DNA from: Caballeronia fortuita
Lineage (GTDB): Bacteria > Pseudomonadota > Gammaproteobacteria > Burkholderiales > Burkholderiaceae
Direction: 5' to 3'
Length of the DNA: 64,000 nucleotides
Assembly: GCF_001544835.2 (NCBI RefSeq)
Contig: NZ_FCNX02000005.1
Location: 186,001 to 250,000 of the forward strand
The notes under the pieces are model-generated. The model saw only the letters and a program-made list of their open reading frames with translations, ran no database searches and had not been told where the DNA came from. Shown piece by piece: positions 37,807 to 46,638 of the stretch. Made by a program: the position numbers and the translations under genes. Every line of letters starts with the position of its first letter. Within the stretch, counting starts at the first letter, position 1.

Positions 37807-38127
37807 ATGGCGCACACCGCAGACGGAGAACATTTCGCGAACTTCGCCGAGTTCTATCCCTATTACCTCGACGAGCACCGCGACGCGGTTTCGCGCAGGC
37901 TGCATTTCATCGGCTCGCTCGGCGTAATCGGCTGCCTCGCGATGGCGGTCGCCACCGGCGACTGGCTCTGGCTGCCCGCCGCCGTCGTCTGCGGCTACGG
38001 CTTCGCGTGGATCGGCCATTTCTTTTTCGAGAAGAACCGCCCCGCGACGTTTCGCCATCCGGTCTACAGCCTGATGGGCGACTGGGTGATGTTCAAAGAC
38101 ATCTGCATCGGCAAGATCTCGCTCTGA
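37807..38127 (+). CDS. DUF962 (Mpo1-like) membrane protein
   Basis: The 106-residue protein has the DUF962 pattern FAEFYPYYLDEHRDAVSRRLHFIGS and WIGHFFFEKNRPATFRHP around two membrane helices. Yeast Mpo1 of this family is an iron-dependent dioxygenase of 2-hydroxy fatty acids, and the His residues (LHFIG, GHFFFEKNRP) are conserved here. The ATG at 37807 is preferred because GGAG lies six bases upstream; an ATG four codons earlier is possible. It stands alone between a hydrolase and the convergent yihY-like gene. Confidence 0.88.
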   Translation: MAHTADGEHFANFAEFYPYYLDEHRDAVSRRLHFIGSLGVIGCLAMAVATGDWLWLPAAVVCGYGFAWIGHFFFEKNRPATFRHPVYSLMGDWVMFKDICIGKISL

Positions 38128-38145
38128 TCTGCGCCGAAAGAACGC

Positions 38146-39453
38146 TCAGGCGGGCTGCTCCGGCATCGACGAGCGCGGCACCTCGCTCAGCCGCGCGTTG
38201 GTCAGCGACGATATCCGCTCGGCGATCAACGAACCCAGCGTGATTTCGAGCTTCTCGTTCGCGAGCGCGTTCATGAGGGCGGCGCAATCGACCTGCGCCG
38301 CGTCGAGCTTCAACTGATATTCGAGTTCGGCGCGATCGATGACGAACTGCTCGAAAAGCATCGTCACCGTGATCTGATTCGGATTGGCGATGAGCACATA
38401 GCGCGGCGTGCGCGAATCTTCCAGACGTCCGATCCAGCCGAGCGCATCGAGCCGCGCGATCAGTCTCGTCGACGTATCGAGGTCGCAGCGCGCCATGCTC
38501 GAAAGCTGCAACGCGGTGTAGCCGGGCTTGCCCTCTTCGCGGGCCTCGACGAGCCGCGCGAGAATCTCGAGCGCATCGAGCAGATCGCTGCCCGGAAAAT
38601 CGCGCCGATGATACTGTCCCGTGCGAATGGCCGGCAGCGCCGACGTGACCATCGCGCCGACGAGCGCGAACATCCAGCACAGATAAACCCACAGCAGGAA
38701 CACCGGCAACGCGGCGAACGCGCCATAGACGGCGGTATAGGTGGGAATGCGCCGCACGTAATAGCCGAAGCCGCGCTTGCCGAGTTCGAAAGCGACCGCA
38801 GCGATCAACCCGCCGACGATCGCATCGCGCCATTCGACCTTGCAGTTGGGCATGTACACGTAAATGATCGTGAAACCGACCGCCGTGAGCGGCAGCGACA
38901 CGCCCGTGAGCGCCCATTCGACGATCGGCGGCATCAGGTTGTGCGAGCCCGCGAACGCGACGGAATGCGCGAATACGTACGACGAGATCGACAGGCTGCA
39001 GCCGAAGAGAATCGGCCCGAGCGTGATGATGGACCAGTAGACGAGCACGCGCTGCGCGATCGGACGCGCCTTCTTCACACGCCAGATCACGTTGAACGCG
39101 GACTCGACCGTCATCATCGTCATGACGGAGGTCACGAAGAGGATGATCATGCCGACGGTCGTCAGGCCCTTCGCCTTCGACGCGAACTGATTCAGATACT
39201 TGAAGATCTGGTCGTTGATCTGCGGCGGCATCAGATGCACCGCGAGGAAATCCTGCAGCGACGCCTGGAACGAGCCGAAGATCGGGAACGCGGTGAAGAG
39301 CGCGAAGGCGACGGTCGCGAGCGGCACGATCGACAGCACGCTCGTGAACGTGAGACTGCCCGCCACTTGCGCGACGCGGTCTTCGCCGATGCGCCGCGCG
39401 ACGAAACTGGCGAGACGCTTGACCGCCGCGAGATCGATGGAAAGTTGCTGCAA
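38146..39453 (-). CDS. YihY/BrkB family inner-membrane protein
   Basis: The 435-residue membrane protein has the YihY/virulence factor BrkB domain at residues 10-290, with six predicted helices (LTFTSVLSIVPLATVAFALF, YGAFAALPVFLLWVYLCWMF). The C-terminal 140 residues are soluble and contain a winged-helix-like stretch (GYTALQLSSMARCDLDTSTR, LDALGWIGRLEDSRTPRYVL). The gene was once called ribonuclease BN, wrongly. The real function is unknown. It is divergent from wrbA. Confidence 0.9.
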   Translation of the reverse strand: MQQLSIDLAAVKRLASFVARRIGEDRVAQVAGSLTFTSVLSIVPLATVAFALFTAFPIFGSFQASLQDFLAVHLMPPQINDQIFKYLNQFASKAKGLTTVGMIILFVTSVMTMMTVESAFNVIWRVKKARPIAQRVLVYWSIITLGPILFGCSLSISSYVFAHSVAFAGSHNLMPPIVEWALTGVSLPLTAVGFTIIYVYMPNCKVEWRDAIVGGLIAAVAFELGKRGFGYYVRRIPTYTAVYGAFAALPVFLLWVYLCWMFALVGAMVTSALPAIRTGQYHRRDFPGSDLLDALEILARLVEAREEGKPGYTALQLSSMARCDLDTSTRLIARLDALGWIGRLEDSRTPRYVLIANPNQITVTMLFEQFVIDRAELEYQLKLDAAQVDCAALMNALANEKLEITLGSLIAERISSLTNARLSEVPRSSMPEQPA

Positions 39454-39540
39454 ACGCCTTCTCCTGTCGTGACGGTCCGCACGCGCCAGGCCGCGTCACG
39501 CCACGAAAATCACCCAATACCTATAATAGCCGTTCACTAA

Positions 39541-40562
<1,022 letters not shown>

Positions 40563-40576
40563 TTGATTCGCCTTTT

Positions 40577-40601
40577 TCACGCCCGTTTCGCCCGGGCGTG
40601 A
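40577..40601 (+). terminator. hairpin after the wrbA-DUF2069 operon, possible terminator
   Basis: A 9-bp stem (TCACGCCCG with CGGGCGTGA) lies 15 bases past the DUF2069 stop. The following sequence is ATGCTTTG rather than a clean T-run, so termination may be weak. Confidence 0.45.
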
Positions 40602-40719
40602 TGCTTTGTAGCACGAAACGCTCGCCGACGCGCGTGCCTATGCCATTCGGACGAGGATCGCGCTCCACAGCCCTGCGCGATACTGTGCACATGCTTCACC
40701 GACATCCTTTCATCCGCCC

Positions 40720-42174
40720 ATGACCGCAACTCAAGCCTTCATCGCCGCCTGCGCCGACGTTCTCGGCGCAGCGCACGTCCTGACCGACGCCCACGACACC
40801 GAGCCTTACCTCGTCGACTGGCGCAAGCGCTATCGCGGCCGCGCGTGCGCCGTGCTGCTGCCCGCCGATACCGCGCAGGTTGCGGCCGTCATGCGGCTTG
40901 CGCACGAGCATCGCATCGCGATCGTGCCGCAGGGCGGCAACACGGGGCTCGCCGGCGGAGCGACGCCCGATTCGAGCGGCGCGCAAGCCGTGATCGGCCT
41001 GAAGCGGCTCAATCGAATTCGCGGCGTCGATCCGCACAACAACACGATCACTGTCGAAGCAGGCGTCGTGCTCTCCGAGATTCAGGCGCGCGCCGAGAGC
41101 GCGCATCGGCTGTTCCCGCTGAGTCTCGCCGCCGAAGGCAGCTGCACGATTGGCGGCAATCTGTCCACCAACGCGGGCGGCACCGGGGTGCTGCGCTACG
41201 GCAATACTCGGGAGCTATGCCTCGGCCTCGAAGTCGTGACGCCGCAGGGCGAAATCTGGGACGGCTTGCGCGGACTGCGCAAGGACAACACCGGCTACGA
41301 CCTGCGCGATCTTTTCATCGGCGCGGAAGGCACGCTCGGCATCATCACCGCCGCCGTGATGAAGCTGCATCCGGCGCCGGTCGCGAAAGTCACGGCGCTT
41401 GCGGGCCTTGCGTCGCCGCATGCCGCGCTCGATTTCCTGTCGATGGCGCAGCATCACGCGGGCGCGCTCCTGACCGGCTTCGAACTGATGTCCGATTTCT
41501 CGATGAGAATCGTCGGCAAGCATTTCCCGCAATTGCGCTATCCGTTCGCCGAACCGCACGGGCAGACCGTGCTGCTCGAACTTTCCGATAGCGAAAGCGA
41601 CGCCCACGCGCGCGCCCTCTTCGAACGCCTGATGGAAGCGGCCCTCGACGAAGGCATCGTGGAGAACGCGGTCGTTGCGGAAAATCTCGCGCAGTCGCGG
41701 GCTTTCTGGGACTTGCGGGAGCATATCCCGCTCGCGCAGGCCGAGGAAGGCCTGAACATCAAACATGACATCGCAGTGCCCATTTCGAGCATCGGGCGCT
41801 TCATCGACGAAACCGATGCGATCATCGCGAAAGCGGTGCCCGGCGCGCGCATGGTCACCTTCGGCCATCTCGGCGACGGCAATCTGCACTACAACGTGCA
41901 AGCGCCCGAGGGCGTCGATGCAAAGCGCTTTCTCGACGAATTCCAGACGCCGATCAACGCGCTCGTGTATGACCAGGTGCACGCGCATCGCGGCAGCATT
42001 AGCGCGGAGCACGGTCTCGGCCAGTTGAAAGTGGACGAGGCGATGCACTATAAATCGCCGGTGGAAGTGCGTCTGATGCGTGCGATCAAGGCCGCGCTCG
42101 ATCCGCACAACTTGATGAATCCCGGCAAGGTCGTGCGCGCGGACGCGCCGGCCGCGAAGGAGAACATCGCATGA
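40720..42174 (+). CDS. FAD-binding oxidoreductase, D-2-hydroxyacid dehydrogenase type
   Basis: The 484-residue flavoprotein of the FAD_binding_4/GlcD family has the PCMH-type FAD site VPQGGNTGLAGGATPD and GGNLSTNAGGTGVLRYG, and a C-terminal domain with GHLGDGNLHYNVQ and GSISAEHGLGQLK, which supply metal and substrate residues. It resembles D-2-hydroxyglutarate and D-lactate dehydrogenases; the exact substrate is not decided by sequence. It overlaps the next gene by four bases. Confidence 0.9.
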   Translation: MTATQAFIAACADVLGAAHVLTDAHDTEPYLVDWRKRYRGRACAVLLPADTAQVAAVMRLAHEHRIAIVPQGGNTGLAGGATPDSSGAQAVIGLKRLNRIRGVDPHNNTITVEAGVVLSEIQARAESAHRLFPLSLAAEGSCTIGGNLSTNAGGTGVLRYGNTRELCLGLEVVTPQGEIWDGLRGLRKDNTGYDLRDLFIGAEGTLGIITAAVMKLHPAPVAKVTALAGLASPHAALDFLSMAQHHAGALLTGFELMSDFSMRIVGKHFPQLRYPFAEPHGQTVLLELSDSESDAHARALFERLMEAALDEGIVENAVVAENLAQSRAFWDLREHIPLAQAEEGLNIKHDIAVPISSIGRFIDETDAIIAKAVPGARMVTFGHLGDGNLHYNVQAPEGVDAKRFLDEFQTPINALVYDQVHAHRGSISAEHGLGQLKVDEAMHYKSPVEVRLMRAIKAALDPHNLMNPGKVVRADAPAAKENIA

Positions 42175-42974
42175 AGATTCGCGTGCTGTCCGACCTGCAT
42201 CTCGAATGCGACGAGCCGCTGGCAATTCCGTACGCCGAGGCCGATCTCGTCGTGCTGGCGGGCGACATCCACAATCACGCCGAAGGCTTGCGCTGGGCGG
42301 CGGAAAATTTCGATTCCGATGTCCCCGTGGTCTACGTGCCCGGCAATCACGAGTACTATGACGCCGAGTTCGGCGCGATGGAAGCGGCGATGCAGGACGC
42401 CGCGCGCAGCGTCGACAACGTGCACTATCTGAACAACGCGTCGCTGGTGGATCGGCGCGGCGCGTGGCGCGTGCTCGGCACGACGCTCTGGACCGACTTC
42501 GCGCTCTTCGGTTCGGACGACACGGACATCGAAAACGCGAAGGCCGCCTGCACGAAAGTGATGCTCGACTACAAGGGCCTGATTCAGCTCGCGTGGCCGG
42601 AGCCGGACGGCGAGCCGCGCGAATTCGCACCCGACGATTCCCTCGCGCTGCACGAGCAGTCGCGCGCGTGGCTCGAAGCCGAACTCGCGAAGCCGTTCGC
42701 GGGGCAGACGATCGTCGTCACACATCACGCGCCGATGCGTCAGAGTCTCGCGGCGCGCTACGCGGAAGATCTCGTGTCGGCGGGATTCGTGAATCATTTG
42801 CCGTCGCTCGCGCGCGCGCCCGCGTTGCTATGGATTCACGGGCATACGCACACATCGTTCGATTATGAAGTGAACGGCACACGCGTCGTGTGCAATCCGC
42901 GCGGCTATTTCAGCCGGCGCGAGCAGCGCTGGGAGAATCCGGATTTCGCGTGGGACAAGGTCGTCGAAATTTGA
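42171..42974 (+). CDS. calcineurin-like metallophosphoesterase
   Basis: The 267-residue phosphoesterase shows all five metal motifs: DLHLECDE, LAGDIHNH, PGNHEYYD, THHAP and HGHTH. It probably holds two metal ions and hydrolyses a phosphoester. Its ATG overlaps the oxidoreductase stop, so the two are translated together. The physiological substrate is unknown. Confidence 0.9.
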   Translation: MKIRVLSDLHLECDEPLAIPYAEADLVVLAGDIHNHAEGLRWAAENFDSDVPVVYVPGNHEYYDAEFGAMEAAMQDAARSVDNVHYLNNASLVDRRGAWRVLGTTLWTDFALFGSDDTDIENAKAACTKVMLDYKGLIQLAWPEPDGEPREFAPDDSLALHEQSRAWLEAELAKPFAGQTIVVTHHAPMRQSLAARYAEDLVSAGFVNHLPSLARAPALLWIHGHTHTSFDYEVNGTRVVCNPRGYFSRREQRWENPDFAWDKVVEI

Positions 42975-43002
42975 AACGTCGCGGACTTCGCGGAGGAACG
43001 CC

Positions 43003-43713
43003 ATGTGCGGCCGAATCAGCCAGTACCGACTGCCGATGCATTACGCGCAACGCCTGCATCTGAAAAATCCGTTCGTGCTCGTGGATGCAGCCGACAGGCG
43101 TCCCGGCTATAACCTCTCGCCCGGCACGCATCCGCTCGCCGTCTATCCGGACGAAACCATCCGCGCAGTGCATTGGGGATATTGCCCGCCGTGGGCCATT
43201 CAGAAGAAGCTGCCGCAAACCATCAACGCGCGTGTCGAGACGGCGGCGACGAGCGCGTACTTCAAGCATTTGTGGAAGAAAGCGCGCATTCTCGTGCCCG
43301 CCGACGGCTGGTTCGAATGGCGCATCGAGCCGCGTCCCGGCGATCCGGCCGCGAAGCCCTTCAAGCAGCCCTACTTCATCCGGCGCGCGGACGGCGAACC
43401 AATGTATCTCGCCGCGCTCACGAGCATCCTGCGCGACGATGACGCCGCCGCACCAGGCGCGGGCTTCGTCATCGTGACGGCGGCGGCGGACGAAGGACTC
43501 GTCGACGTGCACGATCGGCGCCCGCTCGTCTTCGCGCCCGCGAACGCGCGCCGCTGGCTCGACCCGGACGCATCGCCCGACGATCTCGCGGCGCTCGTCA
43601 GATCGGACGGCGTACCCGCGTCGCACTTCGTCTGGCATCGCGTATCGACGGATGTGAATCGCGCGGCCAACGACGAGCCGCGCCTCATCGAACCGCTGGA
43701 AAGCCTGCTGTGA
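43003..43713 (+). CDS. SOS response-associated peptidase (SRAP, YedK/HMCES family)
   Basis: The 236-residue SRAP protein has the essential Cys2 after the initiator methionine (MCGRISQY), which crosslinks to abasic sites in single-stranded DNA. INARVETAATS, PADGWFEW (the conserved Glu) and ASHFVWHRVSTDVNRA (His) complete the active site. Length is normal. It lies 28 bases after the phosphoesterase and may be in the same transcript. No LexA box was recognised upstream. Confidence 0.93.
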   Translation: MCGRISQYRLPMHYAQRLHLKNPFVLVDAADRRPGYNLSPGTHPLAVYPDETIRAVHWGYCPPWAIQKKLPQTINARVETAATSAYFKHLWKKARILVPADGWFEWRIEPRPGDPAAKPFKQPYFIRRADGEPMYLAALTSILRDDDAAAPGAGFVIVTAAADEGLVDVHDRRPLVFAPANARRWLDPDASPDDLAALVRSDGVPASHFVWHRVSTDVNRAANDEPRLIEPLESLL

Positions 43714-43731
43714 ATGCCGTGTGAGGCGGGT

Positions 43732-43890
43732 TCAGCGTCGTGGACGATCGTCGTCGATACGCACGGGAACGAGACTTCGTTTCGCGTTGCGCTCGGACTG
43801 CGCGCGCATCGCGTTGAAGAGATCGCGCGACGCCGGAACGGCGATCAGCACCAGAAGCGCGGCGAGCGCGAGCAAGAGTGGCGTACCCAT
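43732..43890 (-). CDS. candidate 52-residue membrane micro-protein
   Basis: A short leftward frame encodes MGTPLLLALAALLVLIAVPAS, a clean single membrane helix, followed by a charged tail ending DDDRPRR. The ribosome binding site is weak (GGGATAAG). It fills the gap between the SRAP gene and the LysR gene. The hydrophobic-then-charged design supports a real small protein, but homologues were not checked and chance cannot be excluded. Confidence 0.4.
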   Translation of the reverse strand: MGTPLLLALAALLVLIAVPASRDLFNAMRAQSERNAKRSLVPVRIDDDRPRR

Positions 43891-44016
43891 GTGGCTTATC
43901 CCGGTAAAAGAAGCGTTGGAACCAGTGCAGACACTACCAAGCTGCGGACAAATGCGAAGTAAGCAAGTGTTGCGCCGCGGCTTTTTTGGTAACCGGACGC
44001 GCCGCCGCGTGCCGTT

Positions 44017-44955
44017 TCAGGTGACGACGAATTCCTTCAGCGATTCGGCGTCGGCGGCGAGCGTATCGGGCAGCGCCTCGCGCAGGAACTCGACCCAAGT
44101 TCGAATCTTGGCATCGAGATACTGGCGCGACGGATAGAGCGCGTACACGTTCAGCTCCTGCATCGTGTATTGCGGCAGCACGCGCACGAGCGTGCCCGCG
44201 CGCAAACCGGGCAGCGCGGACGACGTCGGCAGCACGCCGATGCCCATGCTCTCGCGGATCGCGGCGACCATCGCCTCGGCGACATTCACCGTGAACGTCG
44301 ACGGACCGAGACTCACCGTTTCCTGACCGTTCGGGCCGTCGAAGACCCAGCGGTCGGGCGGAAAGACCGGCGTCATCAGTTGCAGACAGGTGTGGCGCAC
44401 GAGATCGGAAAGCACATGCGGCGCGCCGTTTTTTTCGATGTAAGCCGGCGACGCGCACGCGATGCTGTACACCGAACCGAGCCGCGCCGACACGAGACCG
44501 GAATCCGGCAGTTCTGAAGCGAGCACGACCGACACGTCGTAGCCTTCGTCGAGCAGATCGGGCACGCGCTGCGCGAGCGTCAGATCGACCTGCACCGCCG
44601 GATGGCGCTGCTGATAGCGCGAGATCAACGGCACGATGTAATGCTGGCCGAAGCTCGTCATCGAATGAACCTTGAGCTTGCCGGACGGACGCGCGTGCGC
44701 ATCGCCCGCCTCCGCTTCCGCCTGATCCACATAAGCCAGGATCTGCTCGCAGCGTTGCAGATAACGCTCGCCCGCTTCGGTCAGCGCGATGCGCCGCGTC
44801 GTGCGGTTCAGCAAGCGCGCGCGCAAATGCGCTTCGAGATCCGATACGGCTCGCGATGCGTAGGCCGTCGTCGTATTGAGATGTTGGGCGGCGGCCGTAA
44901 AACTGCCCGCTTCGACGACCCGCACAAATACGCGCATGTTTTGCAGCGTGTCCAT
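44017..44955 (-). CDS. LysR-family regulator of the adjacent efflux operon
   Basis: The 312-residue LysR regulator (MRVFVRVVEAGSFTAAAQHL, LLNRTTRRIALTEAGERYLQRC) is of the CrgA/AaeR type. It is divergent from a four-gene aromatic-acid efflux operon across 169 bases that contain palindromes, the classic layout for a LysR activator and its target. The effector is probably an aromatic acid, by analogy with AaeR. It also closely shares the DEGYDVSV motif of that group. Confidence 0.88.
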   Translation of the reverse strand: MDTLQNMRVFVRVVEAGSFTAAAQHLNTTTAYASRAVSDLEAHLRARLLNRTTRRIALTEAGERYLQRCEQILAYVDQAEAEAGDAHARPSGKLKVHSMTSFGQHYIVPLISRYQQRHPAVQVDLTLAQRVPDLLDEGYDVSVVLASELPDSGLVSARLGSVYSIACASPAYIEKNGAPHVLSDLVRHTCLQLMTPVFPPDRWVFDGPNGQETVSLGPSTFTVNVAEAMVAAIRESMGIGVLPTSSALPGLRAGTLVRVLPQYTMQELNVYALYPSRQYLDAKIRTWVEFLREALPDTLAADAESLKEFVVT

Positions 44956-44992
44956 GGCGCTGTTTCCGTCTTTGAGAACTATTCGTGAGCCA

Positions 44993-45087
44993 AATTGTTA
45001 CACGATGGGCAACAACAATTATCACATTGTCCGTAAGAATGCTTTGCATCCTTACCGGTTATTCGACAATCTCCGCAAAAATATAAT
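44993..45087 (+). promoter_or_regulatory. LysR-type binding region and promoter of the efflux operon
   Basis: AATTGTT (44993-44999) and AACAATT (45014-45020) form one inverted repeat, and ACAAT-TATCAC-ATTGT (45015-45030) another. A perfect -10 TATAAT lies at 45082-45087 without a good -35, which fits an activator-dependent promoter. The operon starts at 45125. Confidence 0.55.
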
Positions 45088-45124
45088 CACTTCCTGGAAT
45101 CTAGTTCAATTTTAGGAGTGAATC

Positions 45125-46636
45125 GTGCGAGGGCGACTGTCCGGAAGCGCAGCGTGCGCCGCCGTTCTTACAGCGATATTGACAATGGCCGGGTGCGCGA
45201 GCACGGGCAAGATCGCGCCGCAGGACTCGCTCAAGGATGCATCGACGCTCGACGCCGGCAGCGCCATCCGCGCCGCCAACGCGGACGCGCAATGGCCCGA
45301 AGCGCAATGGTGGCGCGCCTATCGCGATCCGCAACTCGACGCGTGGATCGCACGCGCGACCAACGGCAGCCCGACGCTCGCGATGGCCGCGGCGCGCGTG
45401 CGCGAAGCGCAGCAACAGGCGGGCGTCGCGCGCTCGGAACTGCTGCCGCACGTCGACGGCTCGTTGAGCATGGCGCGCAAGAACTGGCCCAATAACGATT
45501 TCTACGGCCCGGGCCCCTACGCCGACACGACGACGTGGGACAACACCGCCGGACTCTCGCTGTCGTACAACCTCGACCTCTGGCATCGCGACGACAATAA
45601 CGCCGAACGCGCGCTCGACGTCGCGCATGTGCGCGCGGCCGATGCGCGCGCCGCGCAGCTAGAACTCGAGACGAACGTCGTGCGCGCGTATATCGGTTTT
45701 TCGCAGTCGTTCGCGCTGCTCGATATCGCCGAAGAGACGCTCGCGCAGCAGGAGCGCATTGCCGGTCTCGCGCGGCGGCGTCTGAAAGGCGGCCTCGGCA
45801 CGCAGCTCGAAGTGAGCCAGGCCGAAGCGCCCTTGCCCGAGTACGAACGTCAGGTCGACATCTACAAGGAAGCGATCGCGCTCGCACGCAACCAGCTCGC
45901 CGCGCTCGCCGGCGACGGCCCCGGCGCGGGCGAAGCGCTCACGCGACCCGCGCTGTCGCTGGCGACGCCGCTGCCCTTGCCGTCGGCGCTGCCGGCGGAA
46001 CTCGTCGGACATCGGCCGGACATCGTCGCGGCGCGCTGGATGGTGGCCGCGCAGGCACGCGGCATCGATGTCGCGAAGGCGGGCTTCTATCCGAACATCA
46101 ATCTCGCCGCGTCGCTGACCCAGGCGTTCGCGGGTGGCGCGCTGCTCAGCTTTCTCACACGTGATGCGTCCGGCTACAGCTTCGGCCCGGCGGTCTCGCT
46201 GCCGATCTTCGAAGGCGGACGCCTGCGCGCGCAGCTCGGCGCGGCATCGGCGCAATACGATCAGGCCGTCGATCACTACAACGCGACGCTCGTCGCCGCG
46301 CTCAAGGACATCGCCGATCAGGTCGTGCGCGTGCACTCGCTCGATACGCAGCTCGACGCCTCGGGCCGCTCCGTCGCCGCCGCGCGCAAGAACTACGATC
46401 TCGCCAATCAGGGCTACAAGCGCGGCCTCACCGATTATCTGAACGTGCTGATCGCGCAGACCCAATTGCTCAAGGCGCAGGACGGCGAAGCACGCGTGCG
46501 CGCGCAACGGCTCGCGTCATACGCGACGTTGACCTCGGCGCTCGGCGGCGGCATCGACGATCCGTCGAACGGGCCGGAAGAAACCGCGCTCGCGCCGTCG
46601 AAGCACATCGGGCCGTTCAGCAAGGCACGGGACTGA
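45125..46636 (+). CDS. outer-membrane factor lipoprotein of an efflux system (NodT/FusA-like)
   Basis: The 503-residue TolC-type protein starts at GTG with AGGAG six bases upstream. The signal peptide ends in the lipobox TMAGC (Cys24). Two OEP repeats follow, each with long helices and barrel strands (AARVREAQQQAGVARSELLP, KAGFYPNINLAASLTQAF, VSLPIFEGGRLRAQLGAASA). It forms the outer-membrane duct for the pump encoded next. Two bases separate it from the FUSC gene. Confidence 0.92.
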   Translation: MRGRLSGSAACAAVLTAILTMAGCASTGKIAPQDSLKDASTLDAGSAIRAANADAQWPEAQWWRAYRDPQLDAWIARATNGSPTLAMAAARVREAQQQAGVARSELLPHVDGSLSMARKNWPNNDFYGPGPYADTTTWDNTAGLSLSYNLDLWHRDDNNAERALDVAHVRAADARAAQLELETNVVRAYIGFSQSFALLDIAEETLAQQERIAGLARRRLKGGLGTQLEVSQAEAPLPEYERQVDIYKEAIALARNQLAALAGDGPGAGEALTRPALSLATPLPLPSALPAELVGHRPDIVAARWMVAAQARGIDVAKAGFYPNINLAASLTQAFAGGALLSFLTRDASGYSFGPAVSLPIFEGGRLRAQLGAASAQYDQAVDHYNATLVAALKDIADQVVRVHSLDTQLDASGRSVAAARKNYDLANQGYKRGLTDYLNVLIAQTQLLKAQDGEARVRAQRLASYATLTSALGGGIDDPSNGPEETALAPSKHIGPFSKARD

Positions 46637-46638
46637 GC

